The notes under the pieces are model-generated. The model was not told the DNA's origin and ran no database searches. It saw only the letters and a program-made list of their open reading frames with translations. The translations under genes and the position numbers were made by a program. Below, in pieces: positions 1 to 8,913 of a stretch of 57,674 bases of DNA (its first letter is position 1; each line of letters begins with the position of its first letter). This stretch comes from Clostridia bacterium (lineage in GTDB: Bacteria > Bacillota > Clostridia > TANB77 > RGIG9151): assembly GCA_017934955.1 (NCBI GenBank), contig JAGBIO010000026.1:1-57674 (forward strand), written 5' to 3'.

Positions 1-870
1 CAAGATCATTACTTTGATGGGACTTGTTGCGATTGCGGTTATACGAAACCGGAAGAAGAGTGTGAACATAACGATTATCGAGATGACTACAGCGGAAGAA
101 GCGAATATACGGGAAGTTATAATGAAGAACAGCATGAAGTGAGGCATTATTACAACCGTATCTGTAATCGTTGCGAAGAGTTTCTTGGAGAGATAACCGG
201 AGATGAGTGGCAAGATCATTACTTTGATGGGACTTGTTGCGATTGCGGTTATACGAAACCGGAAGAAGAGTGTGAACATAACGATTATCGAGATGACTAC
301 AGCGGAAGAAGCGAATATACGGGAAGTTACGATGAAATGCAGCATGAAGTAAGGCATTATTACAATCGTGTTTGTGTCAATTGCGGAGAAATTCTGAAAG
401 AGGTAACAGAAAGTGAATGGCAATATCATGATTTTATTGGAAAACAATGTGGCTGCGGCTACGAAAAGTCGGAGGAAAGGTACGAACACGAAAGATATCG
501 TGATGATTATAATCTGACCTATTATACCGGAAGGTATAACGAAACGTATCATGAGGTGGAACACCATTACAACCGTATCTGTAAAGATTGCGGAGAGTTT
601 CTTGAAGAGGTAACGGTAAACGAATGGTGTGATCATTACTTTGAAGGAACTCGATGCGGTTGTGGATATGTGATGGAAGTTATAACAGAGTGTTCTCATC
701 ATAATGCACAGTATCTTTATGCGAATCATTCCGAGTATAGTGGAATTTTTGACGTAGATGGACATAATATCGCAGATTACTATAATCTTTATTGTTATGA
801 TTGTTCTACGGTAATTGAGGAAAATATTCCGAGTTATCGATGGGAAGAACATAATATGTCTGGAAGTAGT
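1..870 (+). repeat. 210-bp tandem repeats encoding Cys-pair modules
   Basis: The DNA repeats with a 210-base period: the sequence starting at base 1 recurs almost unchanged at 211 and, more diverged, near 421 and 631. Each unit encodes about 70 residues with YNRxCxxC, DEWxxHxF and CxCGY motifs. The first two units are nearly identical at DNA level, which points to recent unit duplication; the array probably extends upstream of the window. Confidence 0.85.
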
Positions 871-3153
871 TGTGCATGTGGCTATACGGCAGAAATTCCG
901 CAGGATGATGTGCATGAGTGCCACTATGTGAGGGAATATTTTGAGACTCGTTATATACCAAACGACGAAGCTACCCATAAAGTAATTGTGAACTATATGG
1001 ATACTTGTTCCTGCGGGAATTTTTCCGGTTCCAAAACGGAAATCTCTATTGAGCAACATAATTTTACCGGCGAACTTTGCGGAGTATGCAACTATAAAAA
1101 ATTGTCCTATCTTTCGCATATTTCGGAGGGGGTTGTACTGAAGGTTGGAGATATTGCGTTTTATGTTGACGGAATTCCCTCTTATTTACCGACTGCACCT
1201 AAAATTGTGCAGAACAAGCTGATGGTGCCGCTACAGTCTGTTGTGGAAGCAGTAGGCGGTTTTGTCGGATGGAGTGGAGAAAATGCGTATGTTTGGCTGA
1301 ATAAGCAGGAACAAGCAGGATTTTGTTGTGATGATTTTAAGGTAAGAAATACCGATGTTGTGCAGGAAGTTGCACCTTATGTCGAAAACGGTGTAATGTT
1401 CGTAGAGCTCACTGCAATTGCAAAAATTGCCGGCTTGTACGCAAATTACTACGACGGGTATGGTTTCTTGAGTTCGAATTGGTACGAAGCAGATGAAATG
1501 AAGAATTTTGCAAAAACTTATTATAACGCTACTTTCGAGCGTTTTGAGAAAGAGCCGGAAATCGGTGTTGCAAATTCTAATTCTTGGATTTCGATTCGTA
1601 TCAATGAGTTACGTTCTTATCAGTCTGCCGCAAAAGATGTTATGGATAGCGGCATAATTTCGTTGGAGTGGTTTTCAGAGATTTACTCTGAATTAGATGA
1701 CTTGATAAAAGAATATCAAGAGATCGAAAACGGAATACGTACCATCGAAGAAGTAAGCGAACAGAAGTTTTCTTATGTTGCTAAAAACGGAACGACATCT
1801 GCGACAGTGAAGGAAATTCAAGAGAAGCTGGTGGATTTGGGTTATTCAAGTCAATTGGTTACCGGTTACTATGGAGCAATAACCGCAAATAATATTGCGT
1901 ATTATCAGCTGATAAATGGTCTGTATGTAAACGGTTGGGTTGATGAAGAGACTTATTATCTGCTTTGCTTTGACAGTGACGCTGAGGTGGAGTATGAGAA
2001 ACCGTTTACGGAGGCTCCGTGGGGAAAAATTCTTAACTTCCCGTGGGATAAGCATTATACGGTACGTGAAGAAGTTACGCTACAAACGGATTTTGACTCC
2101 AATGCGAAGGCAGTATATGTCCAATTCTTGAATCCTACGGCAAACGATTTGCTGGAAAAGCCGGTACCGTTTCAGTGGGAAGTGAATCTTACCACAAAAG
2201 AAGCGAAGGGCGTAATTGAAAGATGTGGTTATTACGACTGTTATATTTATGTAGTGAACGAAGACGGAAGGATTTTGAAACAATACGTAGAAACTATTAA
2301 TGTTGACCGCAGCAAACGCAGTTTGTTTATCATGCAACTGTCGTTGGATTACTGGAAGGGCTTTATTGAGGCACTAAAGGATAATTTGATGGGATTGGGA
2401 TACATTATCGAACTTGGTGTCGATATGGGCGTTACCGGATTTAGTAATCTTGGAAACTTGATTACCGGAAACAGTGATAAGCTGAAAAAGCCGGAAGCGA
2501 CAAAGATTGCAGAATTCTACGGAAAAGCTGTCTTTTTTGCGAAGAGCGAAGAACGAAGGATTATGCAGGAAGTCTTCCAAGAAACCGTAGCCGAAATCGG
2601 CGACAAGATTGTGCATGCGAAACAAGCAGACGCCGAGTGGGCGCTTGGTTATGTTACGGGAGACATTATCTTTGCAATTGCACTTAGTAAGGGCGTTAAC
2701 AAAATCGTCGATTCGATAAGCGATACCGGAAAAACAGCCGGGAAGGTTTTGGAGAATGCGGATGATTTGAGTAAGGCGTCTTTGCAGAGGGCGAGTCAGA
2801 GCGTTAAGGCAGGAATCGGGAACGCGGAAGATGTTGGCAAGGTTGCACGATATGGAGAAGAATTTGGTAAGATGGGGGTATATGTTGAGAATCCTAATAT
2901 TAAAGTAAACTGGTCTGAAATTTCAATTCATGGAATGCTTCGTATGGAACAAAGAGGAATTAATAAGGAATTAATAGACCAAATTGTTAATAGTGGAAAA
3001 GTGCTTTCTCAGAATGGCGGAAGCAAATATGCTTATATAACCAGAGAAGGTGTGGCGATTGTGAGCAAGGAAGGAAAATTGATTACAGCTTGGAGTAGCA
3101 CTGAATTTGACAGTAATATGATAAATGTGATAAGAAGATTGTTTGGGGAGTAG
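1..3153 (+). CDS. Polymorphic-toxin-like secreted protein, 5' end outside window
   Basis: The reading frame is open from base 1, so the gene begins upstream; the first GTG at 139 is only an internal codon. Domains seen in order: tandem ~70-residue repeats with paired Cys motifs (CxxC and CGCGY/CDCGY, zinc-ribbon-like) over roughly the first 300 residues; a copper-amine-oxidase-N-like stalk domain (about bases 1130-1480); a peptidoglycan-binding-like segment (about 1795-1970); a long helical pre-toxin region (2330-2880); and a C-terminal domain with H-x-x-x-RM-x-QRGI and a terminal beta-rich part, resembling DUF4258-type toxin domains. This order (surface repeats, wall binding, pre-toxin, small C-terminal domain) followed by a tiny gene is typical of contact-dependent polymorphic toxins. 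Toxic activity is inferred, not shown. No signal peptide can be checked because the N-terminus is missing. Confidence 0.75.
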   Translation, partial: QDHYFDGTCCDCGYTKPEEECEHNDYRDDYSGRSEYTGSYNEEQHEVRHYYNRICNRCEEFLGEITGDEWQDHYFDGTCCDCGYTKPEEECEHNDYRDDYSGRSEYTGSYDEMQHEVRHYYNRVCVNCGEILKEVTESEWQYHDFIGKQCGCGYEKSEERYEHERYRDDYNLTYYTGRYNETYHEVEHHYNRICKDCGEFLEEVTVNEWCDHYFEGTRCGCGYVMEVITECSHHNAQYLYANHSEYSGIFDVDGHNIADYYNLYCYDCSTVIEENIPSYRWEEHNMSGSSCACGYTAEIPQDDVHECHYVREYFETRYIPNDEATHKVIVNYMDTCSCGNFSGSKTEISIEQHNFTGELCGVCNYKKLSYLSHISEGVVLKVGDIAFYVDGIPSYLPTAPKIVQNKLMVPLQSVVEAVGGFVGWSGENAYVWLNKQEQAGFCCDDFKVRNTDVVQEVAPYVENGVMFVELTAIAKIAGLYANYYDGYGFLSSNWYEADEMKNFAKTYYNATFERFEKEPEIGVANSNSWISIRINELRSYQSAAKDVMDSGIISLEWFSEIYSELDDLIKEYQEIENGIRTIEEVSEQKFSYVAKNGTTSATVKEIQEKLVDLGYSSQLVTGYYGAITANNIAYYQLINGLYVNGWVDEETYYLLCFDSDAEVEYEKPFTEAPWGKILNFPWDKHYTVREEVTLQTDFDSNAKAVYVQFLNPTANDLLEKPVPFQWEVNLTTKEAKGVIERCGYYDCYIYVVNEDGRILKQYVETINVDRSKRSLFIMQLSLDYWKGFIEALKDNLMGLGYIIELGVDMGVTGFSNLGNLITGNSDKLKKPEATKIAEFYGKAVFFAKSEERRIMQEVFQETVAEIGDKIVHAKQADAEWALGYVTGDIIFAIALSKGVNKIVDSISDTGKTAGKVLENADDLSKASLQRASQSVKAGIGNAEDVGKVARYGEEFGKMGVYVENPNIKVNWSEISIHGMLRMEQRGINKELIDQIVNSGKVLSQNGGSKYAYITREGVAIVSKEGKLITAWSSTEFDSNMINVIRRLFGE

Positions 3154-3161
3154 GTGAATTT

Positions 3162-3410
3162 ATGGATGAGATAATCAAAGTTATAAACGAATGGGATCCA
3201 ATTGGCTTTTTTCCGTTAGCTCCTAAGAATGAATACTTTAATGAGGTTAAATGTATATATGATTTTATGCAACAAAATCAGGATATACGAATTGAGAAAT
3301 TGGCAGCAAAAATAAATGAAATTTTTCTTCATGCATTTGGAACGGAAATATATAATACCGATATGGAAGCATGCAAAATTGTTGCTGAGAAAATACTTAA
3401 TGTAGTGTAA
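3162..3410 (+). CDS. DUF1871-like small protein, candidate immunity protein
   Basis: 82 residues. The INEWDPIGFFPLAPKNEY stretch near the N-terminus and the LA-x-KI-x-EIF-x-x-AFG part match what is known of the DUF1871 (YugE-like) family. The ATG lies 8 bases after the toxin stop, with a GGGGAG ribosome site inside the toxin's last codons, so the two genes are surely co-transcribed. A small acidic cytosolic protein directly behind a polymorphic toxin is the usual position of the cognate immunity protein; that role is inferred from position. A strong terminator follows at once. Confidence 0.7.
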   Translation: MDEIIKVINEWDPIGFFPLAPKNEYFNEVKCIYDFMQQNQDIRIEKLAAKINEIFLHAFGTEIYNTDMEACKIVAEKILNVV

Positions 3411-3440
3411 ATATTTGGACAAACTTGATGTGATTTATAA

Positions 3441-3478
3441 GGAGAAGAGATGACAATGACAAGTCTCTTCTCCTTTTT
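3441..3478 (+). terminator. Rho-independent terminator after toxin/immunity pair
   Basis: Perfect 10-bp stem GGAGAAGAGA/TCTCTTCTCC followed by a T run. Confidence 0.85.
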
Positions 3479-3526
3479 CTATTGCTTAATAGTTTACGGT
3501 AAGCTGAAATTGATAGAATAATAAAA

Positions 3527-3696
3527 ACGTCGAATGGGCGGTTGGTTATGTTACGGGAGACATTATCTTTGCAATTGCACTTAGTAAGGGCGTTAACAAA
3601 ATCGTCGATTCGATAAGCGATACCGGAAAAACAGCCGGGAAGGTTTTGGAGAATGCGGATGATTTGAGTAAGGCGTCTTTCCAGAGGACGAGTCAG
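3527..3696 (+). pseudogene. Orphan fragment of the toxin pre-toxin region
   Basis: These 170 bases align without gaps to bases 2630-2799 of the toxin gene, with only a handful of mismatches and in the same reading frame, preceded by a stop codon and no start. The match ends abruptly at GAGTCAG. After it the frame continues for about 30 residues into unrelated and repeat-derived DNA. It looks like the 5' homology arm left behind when a toxin C-terminal cassette was replaced, as known for orphan CdiA-CT and WapA modules. Confidence 0.8.
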
Positions 3697-3718
3697 GATC
3701 ACATTCGTGCGGTCGTAG

Positions 3719-4000
3719 AGTTAGGACAGCTTAAGTGCTGTCCGTACAATAGACAGTTCAGACTATATCTTTTTTGCTATTTATAACCTATCGGAGCGAG
3801 AAACCTGTCCCCTACAACGATTGTACCATCATTGTAGAGACAGCATTTGAAGACGTAACACCATGAGCAAAGTGGCTTGTACGTCCTGTGTAAAGAAATA
3901 CCAAGAATGAAGTGATTGGGAAGTTTCGACTGCTATTATGTCCGCGAAATAGGCAGACGCTTAGAATTAGGACACAATGAATTGTGTCCGTACAAACTGT
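3719..4000. repeat. Cluster of dispersed palindromic elements
   Basis: Holds GGACAGC..GCTGTCC at 3724-3743, a TTCAGACTATATC terminal-repeat-like stretch near 3754, a CCTGTCCCCTACA arm near 3793, GTAGAGACAGCAT at 3833-3846, an approximately 90-bp insert (3847-3935, second copy at 43170-43261), and GGACACAATGAATTGTGTCC at 3970-3989. Otherwise the stretch between the toxin fragment and the next promoter shows no gene. Confidence 0.75.
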
Positions 4001-4070
4001 ATTCTACCAATCTTTTTTGGAAAGATACAAGGATTTGTAACATTCCTATGGCAATTCACAAAGGTTATAC

Positions 4071-4099
4071 TTGCATTTTGAATGATAAAATATTATGAT
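4071..4099 (+). promoter_or_regulatory. SigmaA-type promoter for glycosyltransferase gene
   Basis: TTGCAT, 17-bp spacer, TATGAT. Predicted transcription start near 4106, which argues for the ATG at 4142 as translation start. Confidence 0.55.
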
Positions 4100-4141
4100 A
4101 AATATATCTATACTTATGACAAAGGGGTGTTGAGAGAAAAG

Positions 4142-7102
4142 ATGAGATTATCTGCTTGTACTATTGCGAAAAATGAAGAAGAGAATATTGTAAAATCAAT
4201 CAACAGCTATAAAGATTATGTGGATGAAATTATTGTGGTAGATACCGGTTCTACGGATCGTACGGTTGAGTTGGCGGAGAAGGCGGGTGCAAAAGTTTTG
4301 CACTTTGAATGGATTGGGGATTTTTCTGCGGCTAAAAATTTTGCGCTTGACCATGCGACGGGGGACTGGATTATTTTTTTGGATGCGGATGAGTGGTTTG
4401 AGGGGGATTGCGCGAAACAAATTAAGCGGGCAATTTCCGAGACGGAACAAGAGGGATTTTTTGCGATTGCTTGTAAATTGGTGAATTTAGCGGATGAAAA
4501 TGAAATTTTGGAGAGAGGATGTACCACTCGAATTTTTAAGAAACAAGAAAATATTCGTTTTCAACGTGCGATTCATGAGACGTTATTCGATTTGAATAAA
4601 GACGTAGCTTTAGCAAGCTTATACAGGGATTATTTGACGGTGATGCATTCCGGCTATATGAGAAGAGTTCTTGCGAAGAAGGCGGCGAGAAATAAAGCAC
4701 TACTTGAGAAAAATTATGCACTTGGCAATTTTTCGGGGATTGATTATTTTTATGCGTTGCGGGAGAATTTTAAGACGAATCCTTCTGTTGCGAATCATTT
4801 TTATAAAATGATTTCGATGATAGAAGATTATGATGAACAAATTAAGTCTTATAATATCGGCAATAATTTATACGAGGCGAAAATGAAATTACTGCTTGCT
4901 TTGCCGAATGAATATTCTACAGAGGACTGTCGTAAGGTCTTGGAAGAGGCAAAAGAAGCGAATGCCGATAATCCTACTTTTTATTTTTATGAGTACGCGT
5001 TGCTTGCCAATATCGATTATGCAAAAGCGATTAAGGGGTTAGAGAAAGCAATTGAATTGGATAAGGATTTCGATAAAAATAATCCGGCAAAGTCCAATAC
5101 GTTTTACGCGCGAAAAGGAGAAGTTTATTGCATTTTGGGGGAAGATCGTTTGTTGCATAATGATAAAATCGGGGCACTCAATTACTTTACCGAATCCGTG
5201 AAAAACGATCCGTTGCATTATGATACGTTAAAAGGACTTTTGTATATTATGAGTTCTGAAAAGCCGGATGATATCGTAATTTTCCTTAATTCGATTTATG
5301 ACATTAATAATAAAGAAGTTTTGCGATTTTTAGTGGATTCGCTTCGTCTGACGGCTTTTCATGATATCTTTTTGTATTATTTTGTGAAATGGCATAAAAT
5401 GTATGATGAAATCGATCATTCCTTTTTTACTTCTCGCATGATTACAAATAATTTTGAAGAAATTACGGATACTTATATGAAAGCCTATAATGAAAGTAAG
5501 GATTCAAAGGCTTTGATTTATGTTTCTGCGGCGTTGATATGCGGAAATCTGAAAGAAAAGTATGAGGAGCTATCGAAATATATCGCTCCTCTGTTTACGA
5601 AGATACTATCGGCATATTTTAACGGAGAAAAACTTTCTTCGATTACTGAACAGGATTTTGCAATATTTATTAATATTTTTCAGGAAATTTCTTATATTGC
5701 AGAGGAAGGAACGATTCAGAAATTACTGAATGTTTATCGTGAAAGCGGAGAGAAGGCACTAAAAGAAGTGATTCGATATTATTATTCGAATTATTCTTAT
5801 GACCGTGCTTTATATTGGTGTGAATTTTCTACAGAAGACAAGAAAAGCGATGATTTTACGGCGTATCGAAATTTTGTTCTCGCAAATGTTTATTATCGTA
5901 TCAATGATTTTGATAAATTGCCGGAAACGTTGGAAAATGTGATTGCAAGTGGATTTTTAAGCCAATATATTGTGACGCTTTGCGAAATTTTAGAGGCAGA
6001 CGACGAGAAATTGGAAGAGTATAAAGAACGGGTAAAGGAGTTTTTGGAAATACAAAGATTGCTTTTGGCAGATGATTTTGAGGACCTTCCTGCGGAAAAT
6101 AAGAAGGAAACGACGGTATCTTTCGAGGAATCGTTAAAAGACAGAAAGATTTCGCTTATCCCGCAAAATGCGGAGGTTTTTTATCGCTTTGCTGAGAAAG
6201 CTTTCCAATTAAAGAAATATCACTATGCGGAAAAATATTACCGTCTGCTGATAAAATACGATTATAATAAAGCGGAGTCATATTACCGACTTGGAATGAT
6301 TTATAATTTTTTCGGAAATGCAGATTTGAGCTTTTATTGTTATGAAAAAGCATTTGAAGAAAATTTATTCCTTGCTTCAAAGTTATTACCGGAAGAGAAT
6401 TCGAATGCGAGATATGTTTATGGGAAACGCAAGGAAGAGTATCGGGAAAAATGTCCGATTTGCGGAGAAAAAGGCGTTCCGGATTGTACTTATACCAATT
6501 TGCAGGATGCGGAACTTTCTTATAATGATTCGTTTATCGTGAAGTATTTAAAATGCCCGAAGTGTGATCATACTTTTGCTTATAATTTTATGACGGAAAA
6601 GATTTATCCGGAAAAGCAGGTGAAGAGAGAGCTTGACGATAAAGAGATAAAGAGTGCGTATGATGTTTTTGAGGAAATATCGGAATCGAAGATTTCTGTT
6701 TTGATTTTGGAAAAGGAAAATACTGCTTTTGAAGCGGTTGCGAGAGCGTTGGGACATGAAGTAACAAAAGGAAATATGACGGAATCGTTGAGTAATGATC
6801 ATAAATATGATATGATTTATCTAAGCAACGTTTTAGAAAAGCAAGAAGATATTTTGAGACAATTAAATTTGTTGAAAACGCATTTAACGGAAAAAGGAAT
6901 ACTTTTATTGAATCTATATGACAAAAACAGCGTTTTTTCAACAAATAAAGAAATTCCGCTTTGGACAAAATCCGGAATGAAAAATATCTTTTCGCGCGAT
7001 TCTATTATGACGTTTTTAACACAACAGGGTTATAGGATAGAAAAAATAAAAGCAGATTTGTTTAATGAAGGAAAAATGATCGTTTTAGCGAAGGTAAAGT
7101 AA
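4142..7102 (+). CDS. Family 2 glycosyltransferase / TPR / methyltransferase-like fusion
   Basis: 986 residues from the chosen ATG; the open frame extends 20 codons further up, but the family begins at MRLSACTIAKNEEEN and the promoter overlaps the longer version. Residues 1-230 are a GT-A fold family 2 glycosyltransferase (VDTGSTDRT nucleotide site, FLDADEWF as the DxD metal site). The middle ~550 residues are helical repeats of TPR type. Near residue 760 comes a zinc-ribbon pair (CPICGEKG .. CPKCDHTF), then a class I methyltransferase-like end (DMIYLSNVLEKQEDILRQL, GILLLNLYD) whose first glycine loop is not recognisable. It probably modifies a cell-surface glycan or glycoprotein; acceptor unknown. 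The first gene of a row leading to XerD. Confidence 0.85.
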   Translation: MRLSACTIAKNEEENIVKSINSYKDYVDEIIVVDTGSTDRTVELAEKAGAKVLHFEWIGDFSAAKNFALDHATGDWIIFLDADEWFEGDCAKQIKRAISETEQEGFFAIACKLVNLADENEILERGCTTRIFKKQENIRFQRAIHETLFDLNKDVALASLYRDYLTVMHSGYMRRVLAKKAARNKALLEKNYALGNFSGIDYFYALRENFKTNPSVANHFYKMISMIEDYDEQIKSYNIGNNLYEAKMKLLLALPNEYSTEDCRKVLEEAKEANADNPTFYFYEYALLANIDYAKAIKGLEKAIELDKDFDKNNPAKSNTFYARKGEVYCILGEDRLLHNDKIGALNYFTESVKNDPLHYDTLKGLLYIMSSEKPDDIVIFLNSIYDINNKEVLRFLVDSLRLTAFHDIFLYYFVKWHKMYDEIDHSFFTSRMITNNFEEITDTYMKAYNESKDSKALIYVSAALICGNLKEKYEELSKYIAPLFTKILSAYFNGEKLSSITEQDFAIFINIFQEISYIAEEGTIQKLLNVYRESGEKALKEVIRYYYSNYSYDRALYWCEFSTEDKKSDDFTAYRNFVLANVYYRINDFDKLPETLENVIASGFLSQYIVTLCEILEADDEKLEEYKERVKEFLEIQRLLLADDFEDLPAENKKETTVSFEESLKDRKISLIPQNAEVFYRFAEKAFQLKKYHYAEKYYRLLIKYDYNKAESYYRLGMIYNFFGNADLSFYCYEKAFEENLFLASKLLPEENSNARYVYGKRKEEYREKCPICGEKGVPDCTYTNLQDAELSYNDSFIVKYLKCPKCDHTFAYNFMTEKIYPEKQVKRELDDKEIKSAYDVFEEISESKISVLILEKENTAFEAVARALGHEVTKGNMTESLSNDHKYDMIYLSNVLEKQEDILRQLNLLKTHLTEKGILLLNLYDKNSVFSTNKEIPLWTKSGMKNIFSRDSIMTFLTQQGYRIEKIKADLFNEGKMIVLAKVK

Positions 7103-7114
7103 GGAGGAATGAAA

Positions 7115-8053
7115 ATGGCTTCCCAAAAAGTAAATGTAGGAGGACAAGCAGTTATTGAAGGAGTAATGATGCGTGGACCCAAGAAATATGCGGTGGCGAT
7201 TCGAAAGACAAACGGAAACGTTCTTTTGGATAAGGGTGATGTGAATTCCATTACAGACAGAGTAAAATTTTTGAAGATTTTTTTGATTCGAGGAATTGTT
7301 GCGTTTTTTGAGTCGATAACCTTGGGAATGAAGACTTTATTGTTTTCGGCGGATTATTTTGATACTGAGGAAAAATCTTCCGAGGATGCCGGTCTTTATT
7401 CGGCGGAAGAGATGAAAGTGGTAGAGGAACGTGAAACAAAAGAAAAAATACACGGTTGGATTGTGTTTACTTCGCTTTTGGTGTCTTTACTAATTTGTAT
7501 TACTTTATTCTTTATTCTTCCGACCTATGTAGCAGGGCTATTCTTTAACAATGTAGATACCGATCAAAGAATCTGGTTTAATTTAGTAGAGGGCGCGTTA
7601 AGAATTTTAATCTTTTTTGCATATTTATTACTTGTGTCTAATATGAAGGATATCAGAAGAGTGTTTGAGTATCATGGGGCGGAACATAAGACGATTAACT
7701 GTTTTGAGGCGGGGGAAGAACTTACGATTGAAAATGTAAAAAAACATTCCCGTTTTCACCCGAGATGCGGTACCAGCTTCATTTTTGTTGTGATGATTGT
7801 AAGTATTATCGTATTTGCATTTTTTAAGGCAGACAACATCTGGCTTACAATTTTACAACGAATTTTGCTGTTACCGGTTGTTGCCGGAGTTTCTTATGAA
7901 GTGATTCGATTCTTTGGAAAGTTCCGTGGAAAAATAGGAAGAGCGTTTGCTATGCCGGCAATGTGGTTTCAATGCTTTACAACAAGAGAACCGGATGATG
8001 TACAGATTTTTATTGCGATTACGGCGTTAAAAACGGCGATTGAGGAATTATGA
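7115..8053 (+). CDS. DUF1385 (YqhQ-like) membrane protein
   Basis: 312 residues. GGQAVIEGVMMRGP at the N-terminus is the hallmark of DUF1385/YqhQ. Several transmembrane segments follow (about residues 110-135, 150-180, 215-265), and the conserved YHGAEHKTINCFE motif lies between them. The family's role is unknown; in Firmicutes it sits beside prmC as here. An ATG at 7109 lies only one base from the AAGGAGG site, so the ATG at 7115 with a 7-base spacer is preferred. Overlaps prmC by four bases, indicating coupled translation. Confidence 0.9.
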   Translation: MASQKVNVGGQAVIEGVMMRGPKKYAVAIRKTNGNVLLDKGDVNSITDRVKFLKIFLIRGIVAFFESITLGMKTLLFSADYFDTEEKSSEDAGLYSAEEMKVVEERETKEKIHGWIVFTSLLVSLLICITLFFILPTYVAGLFFNNVDTDQRIWFNLVEGALRILIFFAYLLLVSNMKDIRRVFEYHGAEHKTINCFEAGEELTIENVKKHSRFHPRCGTSFIFVVMIVSIIVFAFFKADNIWLTILQRILLLPVVAGVSYEVIRFFGKFRGKIGRAFAMPAMWFQCFTTREPDDVQIFIAITALKTAIEEL

Positions 8054-8913
8054 TGATAATACAGGAAATACTGCAAAAAGGAACAGAGTTCTTGCAAGCT
8101 TCCGGCAATTTAAATGCTCGAATGGAAGCGCAGATGATTTTATCGGAAGTGACCGGAAAAACGAAAGAGTGGTTTGTGACGCACTTTGATGAAGTCATTT
8201 CGGAAAAAGAAAGTGAAGCGTTTTACACTATCATTGAAAAAAGGGCGAAGGGAGAACCTTTGCAATACTTACTCGGGTATACGTATTTTATGGGTTTACG
8301 CTTTTTGGTTAATGAAAATGTTTTGATTCCGCGTGCAGATACGGAGATTTTAGTAGAAAGTGTGATACAGCGTATCGAAAAAGAGAAAAAAGTGAAACTA
8401 TTGGATCTTTGTACCGGCTCTGGTTGTATTGCAATTTCGTTAAAGAAGTATTTGGAGAAGGCAGAGATATTTGCTTCGGATATCAGCAAAAAAGCACTTG
8501 AAACAGCGAAAAAAAATGCTTTCGAAAATCAAGTTGCGGTGGAATTTATTCTTTCAGATCGATTTCAAAAAATACCGGATATAAAGTTTGATGCAATTGT
8601 TTCTAATCCGCCGTATCTTACCGAGAGCGAAATGACAGAATTGCAGAAAGAAGTAATGTATGAACCGAAACTTGCGTTAGCCGGAGGTAGAGATGGGTTG
8701 GATTTTTACCGGGAAATTGCAGAAAAAGCGAAGACGTATTTACGAGACGGCGGAATCTTAGCTTTTGAAATCGGTTTTCGGCAGGCAGATGCGGTTTCTG
8801 CAGTTTTATCGGAGCAAAATTATCGGGAAATTGAAGTTTTGAAGGATTATTCCGGCAATCAGCGTGTGGTGATTTCAAAAAAGATTACGGGAGGTATTCA
8901 TGAATCAAATTGA
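8050..8913 (+). CDS. prmC: PrmC, release factor glutamine methyltransferase
   Basis: 287 residues, normal for the family. Methylates the GGQ glutamine of peptide-chain release factors with S-adenosylmethionine. Seen: N-terminal helical domain, substrate-binding YFMGLRFLVNENVLIPRADTE, SAM motif LLDLCTGSGCIAISL, and the catalytic NPPY (SNPPYLTESE). The start ATG overlaps the stop of the previous gene; a second ATG three bases on is equally possible. The end overlaps the next gene by 14 bases. No prfA is next to it, unlike in many relatives. Confidence 0.93.
   Translation: MMIIQEILQKGTEFLQASGNLNARMEAQMILSEVTGKTKEWFVTHFDEVISEKESEAFYTIIEKRAKGEPLQYLLGYTYFMGLRFLVNENVLIPRADTEILVESVIQRIEKEKKVKLLDLCTGSGCIAISLKKYLEKAEIFASDISKKALETAKKNAFENQVAVEFILSDRFQKIPDIKFDAIVSNPPYLTESEMTELQKEVMYEPKLALAGGRDGLDFYREIAEKAKTYLRDGGILAFEIGFRQADAVSAVLSEQNYREIEVLKDYSGNQRVVISKKITGGIHESN

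Noticed and set aside
3916-4098. 60-codon ORF before the glycosyltransferase gene
   Set aside because: Translated from dispersed repeats (contains the LGHNELCPYK peptide of the GGACACAAT palindrome), no ribosome site, and overlaps the promoter at 4071.
4082-4141. Upstream start of the glycosyltransferase gene
   Set aside because: The extra residues are encoded over the -10 region of the promoter at 4071-4099 and do not match the family's N-terminus.
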